Source of the DNA: UBA1268 sp002694955
Lineage (GTDB): Bacteria; Planctomycetota; Planctomycetia; Pirellulales; UBA1268
Assembly: GCA_028066355.1 (NCBI GenBank)
Contig: JALCBP010000069.1
Span: 1-13,621 of the forward strand
Direction of reading: 5' to 3'
Length of the DNA: 13,621 nucleotides
The stretch's first letter is position 1, and every line of letters begins with the position of its first letter. Positions 1 to 6,942 of this stretch are shown in pieces. The notes beneath the pieces are model-generated. The model did no database searches. It was given only the letters and a program-made list of their open reading frames with translations, and was not told the origin of the DNA. The translations under genes and the position numbers were made by a program.

Positions 1-1425
1 CAAGACGTTTTAAAAAAGACCTTCGGCTATCAATCATTTCGTGGTACGCAGCAAGCGATTATTGAACGAACACTCGCTGGAAAGCACAGTCTTGTTCTCA
101 TGCCAACAGGCGGTGGGAAAAGTCTCTGTTATCAGGTGCCCGCACTCGTACAGGACGGCCTGACGGTCGTACTCAGTCCTCTCATCGCACTGATGAAAGA
201 TCAGGTCGATGCGCTCAAAGCTCGTGGTATCGATGCCACATTTATCAACTCGTCACTCACCAAAGAAGCGCGCATAGCTCGCTATCGTGCAATTGAAAAT
301 GGTTCGTATCGCTTGCTCTATGTCACACCAGAACGCTTTCAGAAATCTGATTTTCGTCGCGTACTAGGTGGCCGCAAGGTGCCATTACTCGCTGTTGATG
401 AAGCACACTGCGTAAGCCAATGGGGCCATGATTTTCGGCCAGATTATACGCGTGTTGGTGAAATTCGTGAATTTCTTGGTTGTCCCACTTCACTCGCGCT
501 CACAGCAACAGCGACACATGAGGTACAGCAGGATATTATCCACCAACTAGGCTTTGAAGAGGCTGACGTCCAGGTTTTTCATGAGGGCATTGAGAGGCCT
601 AACCTTGCACTGCTTGTGGAAGAGGTTTGGGGCGAAGACGATAAGTTGCAGCGTCTTCTTCACATCCTTAAAAAGTTTCAGGCTGGTGATGGCGGCCACA
701 TTGTTTACTTCACGCTCATCAAAACTCTTGAACGATTTAGCCATCTGCTTGAAGAAGAGGGTATTACTCATGGCTGTTACCATGGGAACCTACGGCCAGT
801 CGATCGAAAGCGAACACAGGAACACTTTCTTAGTGGTAGAGAGCCAATTGTTCTCGCGACAAATGCTTTCGGAATGGGAATCGACAAAGCAAATATTCGT
901 ACTGTAACGCATGCCGAAGTTCCTGGTTCACTCGAAAGCTACTATCAGGAAATTGGTCGTGCTGGTCGGGATGGTTTACCGTCACAATGTACTCTCCTCT
1001 ATGACCAAAATGATCTGCCGATGCTCATGGAATTCATCCGTTGGGCAAATCCAGATGCTGACTTCTACCGTCAGATTGATCATGTACTCGAACATGATCT
1101 TGAAAAGGTGAATGCGTTTGGCATCGAGTGGCTGAATGAAAAACTTCTTGGCCGACAGGCACGTCATGACCGACGTCTTGAAAGTGCCCTCATCATGCTC
1201 GAGCGGTTTGGGGCCGTTGAATTCAGCAAGCAGATAGCTGGCACAGAAAAACAGATTTCACGCTATGGACAACTTCCGGAGTCTCTTACAGATGAACCTT
1301 CTCTGGCTGAAAAGCTTCGGCGAGACCAACAGAAACTGCTTGCTATGGTCGAATACGCTCGCTGCGAAACCGATCGACGTGAATTTTTAAATAGCTATTT
1401 TCTTGGTGCACGAGACGCAAAGTAG
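1..1425 (+). CDS. recQ: RecQ-family ATP-dependent DNA helicase (5' partial)
   Basis: A 3'-5' superfamily 2 DNA helicase of the RecQ family, which acts in recombination and fork repair in the cytoplasm. The frame is open from base 1, so the start codon lies upstream; 474 residues are visible and probably only about 15-25 are missing. In window numbering one sees the Q-motif (FGYQSFR, 8-14), Walker A (MPTGGGKS, 34-41), the DEAH box followed by the RecQ aromatic-rich loop (DEAHCVSQWGHDFRP, from 133) and motif VI (QEIGRAGRDG, 316-325). After the helicase core comes a charged helical region with a winged-helix-like stretch. The protein stops just after the place where the RecQ zinc-binding domain begins: C455 and FLNSYFLG are present, but the later CxxC cysteines and an HRDC domain are absent. 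The short C-terminus may be typical of a planctomycete/deltaproteobacterial-type subfamily. The gene converges on the small lipoprotein gene 29 bases away. Confidence 0.93.
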   Translation, partial: QDVLKKTFGYQSFRGTQQAIIERTLAGKHSLVLMPTGGGKSLCYQVPALVQDGLTVVLSPLIALMKDQVDALKARGIDATFINSSLTKEARIARYRAIENGSYRLLYVTPERFQKSDFRRVLGGRKVPLLAVDEAHCVSQWGHDFRPDYTRVGEIREFLGCPTSLALTATATHEVQQDIIHQLGFEEADVQVFHEGIERPNLALLVEEVWGEDDKLQRLLHILKKFQAGDGGHIVYFTLIKTLERFSHLLEEEGITHGCYHGNLRPVDRKRTQEHFLSGREPIVLATNAFGMGIDKANIRTVTHAEVPGSLESYYQEIGRAGRDGLPSQCTLLYDQNDLPMLMEFIRWANPDADFYRQIDHVLEHDLEKVNAFGIEWLNEKLLGRQARHDRRLESALIMLERFGAVEFSKQIAGTEKQISRYGQLPESLTDEPSLAEKLRRDQQKLLAMVEYARCETDRREFLNSYFLGARDAK

Positions 1426-1454
1426 CTGTGTACTTCGGACTACGAGTTACTGAT

Positions 1455-1760
1455 TTAATCAAGCATTGTCAGCATCTCTTCAACTTTTTTTGAGATCGCC
1501 TTTTTACCTTGAGCACGCTCTAGTTCATTCACCGATTGTTCCAGGTCTGCTTTACTTGGATCAGCTTCGACAGCCTTCTCAACAAGTTCTTTGGCATACT
1601 CGATCGAACTATCGATCATTCCAGCATCAGCTATCTGCTGGAGTACGTCTCGAAGCTGATTTACAACTGAAGGAGGCGCAACACGAATCACTTTTTCCCT
1701 GCTCCCACATCCAATAACCATAACCAATCCAATAACAAGGCATATTAGTTCTTTGCGCAT
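1455..1760 (-). CDS. small predicted lipoprotein, unknown function
   Basis: A 101-residue protein that I do not recognise. The N-terminus is a lipoprotein signal: basic start (MRKE), hydrophobic run, and a lipobox ending V-I-G-C18, so the mature protein should be lipid-anchored after signal peptidase II cleavage. The mature part (about 83 residues) is mostly charged and looks helical, with a heptad-like pattern of Leu/Val/Ile near residues 35-95; there are no cysteines after C18 and no catalytic motif. I chose the ATG at 1760 rather than the in-frame GTG at 1772 because GGAG lies six bases before that ATG, and the GTG overlaps the Shine-Dalgarno sequence itself. It is downstream of the DUF1559 gene on the same strand (56-base gap) and could be co-transcribed with it. 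Confidence 0.72.
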   Translation of the reverse strand: MRKELICLVIGLVMVIGCGSREKVIRVAPPSVVNQLRDVLQQIADAGMIDSSIEYAKELVEKAVEADPSKADLEQSVNELERAQGKKAISKKVEEMLTMLD

Positions 1761-1766
1761 CTGTTT

Positions 1767-1770
1767 CTCC
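1767..1770 (-). promoter_or_regulatory. ribosome binding site deciding the lipoprotein start
   Basis: On the minus strand the bases read GTGGAGAAACAG then ATG. GGAG is six bases before the ATG at 1760, which makes this the start rather than the in-frame GTG twelve bases earlier. Confidence 0.6.
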
Positions 1771-1816
1771 ACAAGTTACATGAGATACTTATGTCGTCTC
1801 AAATAACAAAATAAAT

Positions 1817-2902
1817 TTAAGGAAGCTTGGCTACGTTCCCATCCTGACGCGCACCAAGATTCTGCCACGTGGTGAGGTCAATAGTGTCACTCACTGTGTG
1901 CGTTGCACCATCCGCCGTCACCGTATTTACTACACCAGGGTGCTTGCTTCGAGCGGGATACACACCATTCCGGTCTGCTGAATCGCCATAGCGTCCACCC
2001 GTTGCAAAAGAAACATGGTTCCAGTTAGGAGGTGCCACGGTATTGAATGCTGATTTCGTTGGTATACCACGTTGCCAATCTCGACCAGCATTACTTCGGT
2101 GCCATGTCAATGCTCCGGCATCGGCTGCCTGACCCATGGTTTCAAGATTTGCAGCTGTTGGAAAGTTTGGGCTACCCACCAAAGATATCTGAGCTGTTGT
2201 ATCTCGTTCAAGATTCAGCAGCGTATCATCATTATCACCTTTTAAGCTCTCTGACAAAAGAATCGTGTTTGAAGTTCCATCGGTAATTTCTTCAAACGTT
2301 GTTGTATTGTGCTTCATAATTGGTCCATCAAAAACACCTGGGGTTACAGGCTGTAGACCATTGGGTCCTCCGCCACCGCCAGTTCGGTAGATGTTGACTG
2401 TTGACCCTGCATTGGCAACATAATTAATTCCACCAAATCTGGGATCTCCGTATGGTAAATCTGATGGACAGATAAAGGCTGTAATAAATTTTCGACGTAT
2501 TGCAGCCGAGCCGTTCACTCCCCCGGTGGACCATCTGTTCAAATCCATCGCATCGTATGTCGTTGTCTCCTCGAGCCATGGCAATAACTGGGTCCATAAA
2601 CTATGACCGAGCCACATATTCCATGCTGGTGCCCGATGGCCTGTACCGTTTCCAATATCAACACTTCGCTCTCCTGTTTGTGGATTCCCGTCAAACATGT
2701 ACATAGGGAAGTGCTTATTAGCGTCGTAATAATTATGAAGGGCCAGACCGTGCTGTTTGAGATTGTTGGAACATGAAATACGGCGGGCTGCTTCACGTGC
2801 CTGTTGAACAGCAGGAAGAAGGAGCCCAACAAGGACACCGATAATTGCAATGACAACAAGGAGTTCGATCAGGGTAAAACCCCTACGATAGTTCGTGTTC
2901 AT
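1817..2902 (-). CDS. DUF1559 domain protein with type IV prepilin N-terminus
   Basis: A 361-residue pseudopilin-like protein of the planctomycete DUF1559 family. The N-terminus is a class III (type IV prepilin) signal: a short basic leader ending at G8, then FTLIELL with E13 at position +5 of the mature protein, then a hydrophobic helix to about residue 33. Cleavage and N-methylation by a PilD-type peptidase after G8 are expected from the motif. The rest is the DUF1559 body, including the conserved stretch just after the helix (QQAREAARR, NNLKQ, ALHNYYD) and a C-terminal H-x9-DG motif (H321, D331-G332). Family members occur in many paralogues per planctomycete genome; their exact role (surface or secretion-associated filament, or matrix) is not established. 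The start has a purine-rich GTGGA close before it and AAGGGA further upstream. A 17-base palindrome lies 95 bases upstream. Confidence 0.93.
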   Translation of the reverse strand: MNTNYRRGFTLIELLVVIAIIGVLVGLLLPAVQQAREAARRISCSNNLKQHGLALHNYYDANKHFPMYMFDGNPQTGERSVDIGNGTGHRAPAWNMWLGHSLWTQLLPWLEETTTYDAMDLNRWSTGGVNGSAAIRRKFITAFICPSDLPYGDPRFGGINYVANAGSTVNIYRTGGGGGPNGLQPVTPGVFDGPIMKHNTTTFEEITDGTSNTILLSESLKGDNDDTLLNLERDTTAQISLVGSPNFPTAANLETMGQAADAGALTWHRSNAGRDWQRGIPTKSAFNTVAPPNWNHVSFATGGRYGDSADRNGVYPARSKHPGVVNTVTADGATHTVSDTIDLTTWQNLGARQDGNVAKLP

Positions 2903-2996
2903 AATTCCACGTTCCCTTCAAAATTCCCCAAATGTAAAATGCAAGAAAGAAAACGGAGTTTGAAAAATCTGCCTCAACAGATCAAGCATTTTTCTT

Positions 2997-3013
2997 CAAA
3001 ACAAATTGTTTTG
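2997..3013. repeat. perfect 17-base odd palindrome, possible operator
   Basis: CAAAACAA-A-TTGTTTTG has 8-base arms and a single central base. It lies in the 234-base gap between the LptB gene's stop and the DUF1559 start, about 95 bases upstream of the latter. With a one-base centre it fits a dimeric DNA-binding site better than an RNA hairpin. It is AT-rich, so chance is possible. Confidence 0.35.
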
Positions 3014-3136
3014 GTATAGAAAGCTTTCGACTTGGTACAGAAACCGCACTGCACTCAGTTGCATGTGATCTGAAGACAAGCCTCATGTGGACGACAGTGT
3101 GATCAAACAAACGGTGCAATTAAATCAAATGATTTG

Positions 3137-3889
3137 CTATGCCGCTTCGGTTGAATCCAGAGGATTCCCGGGCGGTGTTTCACCGAAGTAGTATTTCTTG
3201 GCATCCGGATTACTCAATACTTCTTCTGCTGTGCCATGGCAGAGAATCTTTCCGGCCCGCACAATATAGCTGCGATCTGTGATCGCCAATGTCTCGCGTT
3301 CGCGGTGATCAGTAATCAGGATTGAAATTCCATCATCTCGTAAACCCATGATAATTTTTTGAATCGAGTGGATTGTCACTGGGTCGATACCGGTAAACGG
3401 TTCATCAAGCAGAATAATCCGGGGTTCAGTGACAAGACAACGAGCAATTTCGAGCCGTCTCTTTTCACCACCTGAAATGTAATGTGCTTTCGACTTCCGA
3501 ATTCGTGTGATGTCGAATTGTTCCATTAACTCTTCACTTCGGCGTCGGCGTTCTTTGGCTGGCATGCCAATGAGCTCCATAATTGCCAAAAGATTTTGTT
3601 GGACTGTCAGTTTGCGAAAAACACTCTGCTCCTGAGCAAGATATCCCATACCACCATCTCGCGACCGCTTAAACATCGGCCACTTTGTAATCTCTTTATC
3701 ATCTAAGAGCACACGGCCGCCATTTGGAATAACAAGCCCACACGTCATCCGAAAACTTGTTGTCTTTCCAGCTCCATTGGGCCCAAGAAGGCCGACAATT
3801 TCACCTTGCTGAACTTCAAATGAAACACCATCGACAACGCGACGACGTCCATAAACCTTCACAAGTCCTTCAGCTTTTAGCAGTGACAT
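3137..3889 (-). CDS. lptB: LPS export ABC transporter ATP-binding protein LptB
   Basis: A 250-residue ABC ATPase closest to LptB, the cytoplasmic ATPase that with LptF/LptG extracts lipopolysaccharide from the inner membrane and pushes it along the Lpt bridge. Visible motifs are Walker A GPNGAGKT (36-43), a Q-loop in YLAQEQSVFRKLTV typical of LptB, the signature SGGEKRR, Walker B with DEPFTGIDPV, and the switch histidine in ITDHRERETL, matching the LptB-type ITDHxxRETL. The C-terminus has a short Pro/Gly-rich tail (about 12 residues) beyond the usual KKYYFGE ending. AAGGA sits six bases before the ATG. The gene follows the signal peptidase gene by 51 bases on the same strand, so co-transcription is likely. 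The permease and LptA/LptC partners are not in the window. A related branched-chain amino-acid ATPase (LivF/LivG) is the main alternative, and fits less well. Confidence 0.9.
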   Translation of the reverse strand: MSLLKAEGLVKVYGRRRVVDGVSFEVQQGEIVGLLGPNGAGKTTSFRMTCGLVIPNGGRVLLDDKEITKWPMFKRSRDGGMGYLAQEQSVFRKLTVQQNLLAIMELIGMPAKERRRRSEELMEQFDITRIRKSKAHYISGGEKRRLEIARCLVTEPRIILLDEPFTGIDPVTIHSIQKIIMGLRDDGISILITDHRERETLAITDRSYIVRAGKILCHGTAEEVLSNPDAKKYYFGETPPGNPLDSTEAA

Positions 3890-3895
3890 GTCCCA

Positions 3896-3900
3896 TCCTT
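3896..3900 (-). promoter_or_regulatory. ribosome binding site of lptB
   Basis: AAGGA on the minus strand, six bases before the lptB ATG; the clearest Shine-Dalgarno sequence in this block. Confidence 0.6.
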
Positions 3901-3940
3901 GATTTCACTTCTTCTACATCCGCAAATCAAACTATCAGAT

Positions 3941-5776
3941 CTAACGGATGAACTTCATCCTCGCGAAGTTTGGCCACGAGGGCAATCGCAACTCTCCAAG
4001 TACAGGGAGAGTAACGGTTATATGGCGGGATGCGGGCACCATATGTGGCCAAACAATCGATATTGCACGGCCCAGAAGGAGTCGGCGATCAACATAATGG
4101 ACGTCAATCCAGAGTCGCCCATCTTTACTGGCAGCTGAATTATCTCCCAAAACAAAGAATTGATCGGACTCAAGTGGGAATTCAAGAATGGGTTCATCCC
4201 GTATTTCACCTCGGCGACCAAAACCCACAGCACCAATATAAAAAATGTCCCGAAGTACTCTGATTGAGGAAACTGTAACAGCAACAGGTGCATCTTCTGA
4301 CTTGACTGTAATGCCAACAGGCGCAAGGTCTGATGGTACAGTCGATCCCGGCTGAACAACTTCGAGAACCGGATCACGAATCGACTCTTTGTTAATCTCA
4401 GCATCCCAGAGGACTGGTGTTTCTGTTGGCATGATCTTTTTATCTACAAAAAGCCTCAGTTCATCATCCACATTTGTGAACATCACTTCCCACGAACCTT
4501 TTCCCCGAATCGGAGTTGTCGCTTCTGCTGTGACACCACTTGCAGCTACGAGGGTCGCTGTACCGTCGGCTAAGTCAATCGAACAAAAATGCTGCTGACC
4601 ACCATCAACGAGATCAAAGATGATACGGCCATTCTCTGACTTACTTTCAAGAATACATTCAACAGCCAGATCACCTACCCAATGACCACCCTGACTGATC
4701 GCGTTATATGCTTGAAAGTCTTTGACAAGTGCTGGCTTGGCATCTTTACCAACGCTATTCCCGAGCCGAACTTCTTTCCAGTCATCTGCCGTGGGATTAA
4801 ATCGCTGATACCGAAGACTTGCTGACTGTCCCGCAGAACATGTTGTTGTAAATTGCCGCCGGCTCTTTTCAGGCTGCCACAGACCTGTATCTTCCCAATC
4901 GGCCCAGGCAGAAGGCCAACCTTCTTCCTGAAGAAGAGGCGCCGGAAAGTTACTGTCGTGAACAACCTGTAACATAGCCTGCATTACATGCGGTGGTTTC
5001 CTCGCAATCGTAGCTGGTTGCCCGTCACGACTTGTCCAGATGTCTCCCCCAGCAATACTCACCAATTCATTTGGCAATCCGACAAGCCTTTTTATGTAGT
5101 TTGTATTTGCTCCTTCAGGATACTTGAAGACGATGACATCCCAACGGTTTGGCTCTCGAAAGTCGTACGCAAATTTATCAACGAGGATCCGGTCTCCGTT
5201 GTATGACGGATAGCGCGCATCATACGTCACACTCGGCCCCTCACCCTCAATCAACTTCATCACGTTTCCACAATTTGGGCAGGTCGCTGAAGCTATCATC
5301 TTGCCAGCGAGTCGCATCTGAAGCACCGACAATTTTCCACCCGGTGCTTCAAGGCTAGCAATCTGCTGCTTTGCCACTTCTCGCTGTTGAGGCCCTGCAG
5401 ATGAGTCATCAGCCAAACGTCGGAGCCGATCAATCTCACGATTCACTCGACCCAATTCAGTTCGAAATGTGTGTGATTGATCATCCTCTTCTCGACTGGC
5501 TCCAGCCTGAAAGTTGAATTCACACTCGCTGCAATCAAGATCCTTATGTCGACCCATAAGTGTTGGGGCCATGGAACCAGTTGGTATCACAAAAGCCTCT
5601 GCCTCAAATGCACGAAACAGAAGGGCCAGCGTAAAAGCAATAACGAGAGACTCAACGGTTTCTCTTCCAAAGCCAAGTGGCCCACGAACAACATCGTGTT
5701 CAGTTGGTCCATCCACAGACTCCTTTGAAATAGCTGATGCCACCGGTGGGCTCTCTTTGCTTTTCTCATTGACCAT
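3941..5776 (-). CDS. lepB: oversized signal peptidase I with two CxxC pairs and a large insert
   Basis: A 611-residue type I signal peptidase (S26 family), the membrane serine/lysine protease that removes signal peptides from exported proteins. A charged N-terminal tail precedes one membrane helix (about 42-55), then the Ser box IPTGSMAPTL with catalytic S68. The Lys box GDRILVDKFAY (K201) is followed by RWDVIVFKYP and NYIKRLVGLP, very close to E. coli LepB. The last core motif, GDNSAASKDGR, is at 544-554. Two segments are unusual: residues 82-169 hold CSEC (C82, C85) and CPNC (C166, C169) around a charged helical stretch, and about 251-520 is an insert partly resembling a LamG-like beta-sandwich (about 364-447). 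I chose ATG 5776: it is 7 nt after the upstream stop, has AAGGA about 11 bases before it, and avoids a long overlap with the upstream gene that a start at 5884 would give. Confidence 0.9.
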   Translation of the reverse strand: MVNEKSKESPPVASAISKESVDGPTEHDVVRGPLGFGRETVESLVIAFTLALLFRAFEAEAFVIPTGSMAPTLMGRHKDLDCSECEFNFQAGASREEDDQSHTFRTELGRVNREIDRLRRLADDSSAGPQQREVAKQQIASLEAPGGKLSVLQMRLAGKMIASATCPNCGNVMKLIEGEGPSVTYDARYPSYNGDRILVDKFAYDFREPNRWDVIVFKYPEGANTNYIKRLVGLPNELVSIAGGDIWTSRDGQPATIARKPPHVMQAMLQVVHDSNFPAPLLQEEGWPSAWADWEDTGLWQPEKSRRQFTTTCSAGQSASLRYQRFNPTADDWKEVRLGNSVGKDAKPALVKDFQAYNAISQGGHWVGDLAVECILESKSENGRIIFDLVDGGQQHFCSIDLADGTATLVAASGVTAEATTPIRGKGSWEVMFTNVDDELRLFVDKKIMPTETPVLWDAEINKESIRDPVLEVVQPGSTVPSDLAPVGITVKSEDAPVAVTVSSIRVLRDIFYIGAVGFGRRGEIRDEPILEFPLESDQFFVLGDNSAASKDGRLWIDVHYVDRRLLLGRAISIVWPHMVPASRHITVTLPVLGELRLPSWPNFARMKFIR

Positions 5777-5783
5777 CGTTGCA

Positions 5784-6386
5784 TTATTCCTTTGACTGCG
5801 ACTCAATCGACTGTTCAACCACCCGACGTATGTCATCATAGGTAAAAGATCTTTTGAGTTTTTCACTAGCATATTCATCGTCAAACTGTTGTATTAGCGT
5901 ACCATTACGATCCCAGACAATGACAACGGGGACACTCGTAATGTTCATTTTTTTATACAACGCATCTGCCTCATCACGATTGAGGAAGTTCTCAATCTCT
6001 CCAGCTGAGACCTGCTCCAAAAATGTCTTCACTGGCGGGAGCACGTCTTCGGGTTCACCAAAACCTTCATAGTCAAATGAGAGTGAAAGACAGGCTACTG
6101 TGTCACCGTAGTCTTGTTTAAGCTCAACCAGCCCAGGAAATTCTTTAATACACGGTGGGCATGATGTACTCCAGCAATCGAGGACAACAACCTTCCCTCG
6201 ATGCGAGTCAATCCGCTCCACTATTTCAGAATAACCTGCAATGGCAACAGACACTGTGGCCGGCTGTTGAACGACGGCCTGCGGACCGTGATCAGATGGG
6301 TCATCATTCGACCATTCGCAGCCAGCGATCAAAAGTACGCCGACAAACAGCATCAGCCGCTTTAGAAATTGCACGTTTCGTGTCAT
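5784..6386 (-). CDS. thioredoxin-like (TlpA-type) lipoprotein
   Basis: A 200-residue thioredoxin-fold protein, probably exported and lipid-anchored. A signal sequence (MTRNVQFLKR, then a hydrophobic run) ends in a lipobox I-A-G-C23. The thioredoxin domain begins near residue 55; GKVVVLDCWSTSCPPC places the active-site CPPC at 76-79, the motif usual in TlpA/ResA-type thiol-disulfide oxidoreductases, and the cis-proline lies in TSVPVVIV (P153). Such proteins usually reduce disulfides outside the cytoplasm; the substrate here is unknown. It is followed after 7 nt by the signal peptidase gene, so the two are probably one transcript. The frame stays open upstream to 6578, but that part overlaps the divergent methyltransferase and lacks a signal peptide, so I take ATG 6386 (or 6398). 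No good Shine-Dalgarno sequence precedes either. Confidence 0.85.
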   Translation of the reverse strand: MTRNVQFLKRLMLFVGVLLIAGCEWSNDDPSDHGPQAVVQQPATVSVAIAGYSEIVERIDSHRGKVVVLDCWSTSCPPCIKEFPGLVELKQDYGDTVACLSLSFDYEGFGEPEDVLPPVKTFLEQVSAGEIENFLNRDEADALYKKMNITSVPVVIVWDRNGTLIQQFDDEYASEKLKRSFTYDDIRRVVEQSIESQSKE

Positions 6387-6942
6387 GCTACAAATCATGT
6401 CATTGCCCACCGGACTATCGTTTGAACATATTCGACATCGACCGCCACACCACTTGGCTGGTCCTCGAGAGCTGGTTGTCGCCTGCCCTGCTTTTCGCAG
6501 CAAAGTAAATCTTTCTAACATCGTACGAACCTGTGGATGTTTTGGCATCCGTCGCTTAATTACCTGCGGTTCTAGCAAGCTCGATGAGAAAATTGCCCGG
6601 GACGCGGCGCAAGAGATTTCAATCGAAGTTCATCGGAGCCTGTCTCCAGTCCTTGATAAATTGAAGAACTCTGGATGGGAGTTGGTCGGTCTTGAGCAGT
6701 CGACCTATTCTGAGTGCCTTTTTTCATTTCCGTTTGTAAGCAAGACTGTTCTTGTCATTGGGAATGAGCGGCTTGGCATCGATCCAGAGATCCTGAGCCG
6801 ACTCGATCGTGTTGCAGAAATCCCTATGGCCGGACTACCTCATAGCCTGAACGCGGCAACTTCAACTGCTGTAGCCATCTACGAATATTGCCGGCAATTT
6901 CCAAATGGGACGCCACAATCACCGTTAGGTGCAGGGTCATGA
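6385..6942 (+). CDS. SpoU/TrmH-family RNA 2'-O-methyltransferase
   Basis: A small (185 residues, or 181 from ATG 6397) SPOUT-superfamily methyltransferase of the SpoU/TrmH type, which 2'-O-methylates ribose in tRNA or rRNA with S-adenosylmethionine. Using the 6397 start, motif 1 is NLSNIVRT (N39, catalytic-type R44), motif 2 is VLVIGNERLGI (119-129, the trefoil-knot loop with the glutamate), and motif 3 is EIPMAGLPHSLNAATSTAVA (141-160), with the expected SLN-AxS core. It lacks an N-terminal substrate-binding extension apart from about 25 residues containing HIRHRPPH. The target RNA cannot be told from the sequence. The start is uncertain: ATG at 6385 and 6397 both lack a Shine-Dalgarno sequence, and both overlap candidate starts of the divergent gene. 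The stop overlaps the next gene's start as ATGA. Confidence 0.87.
   Translation: MLQIMSLPTGLSFEHIRHRPPHHLAGPRELVVACPAFRSKVNLSNIVRTCGCFGIRRLITCGSSKLDEKIARDAAQEISIEVHRSLSPVLDKLKNSGWELVGLEQSTYSECLFSFPFVSKTVLVIGNERLGIDPEILSRLDRVAEIPMAGLPHSLNAATSTAVAIYEYCRQFPNGTPQSPLGAGS

Noticed and set aside
1390..1500. A possible frameshift hiding the rest of the RecQ zinc domain.
   Set aside because: I read the two other forward frames past the stop. One gives a single Cys near an otherwise unrelated short tail, the other ends soon; neither contains CxxC followed by helicase C-terminal sequence.
3122..3135. AAATC-AAAT-GATTT as a terminator after lptB.
   Set aside because: The stem is only five A/T-rich base pairs and no T-run follows on the minus strand.
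5777..5884. A 36-residue N-terminal extension of the signal peptidase from an ATG at 5884.
   Set aside because: It lies wholly inside the end of the thioredoxin-like gene in another frame, and ATG 5776 fits the 7-nt spacing and the AAGGA before it.
6387..6578. A 64-residue N-terminal extension of the thioredoxin-like protein.
   Set aside because: It overlaps the methyltransferase coding sequence and would bury the lipoprotein signal peptide inside the protein.
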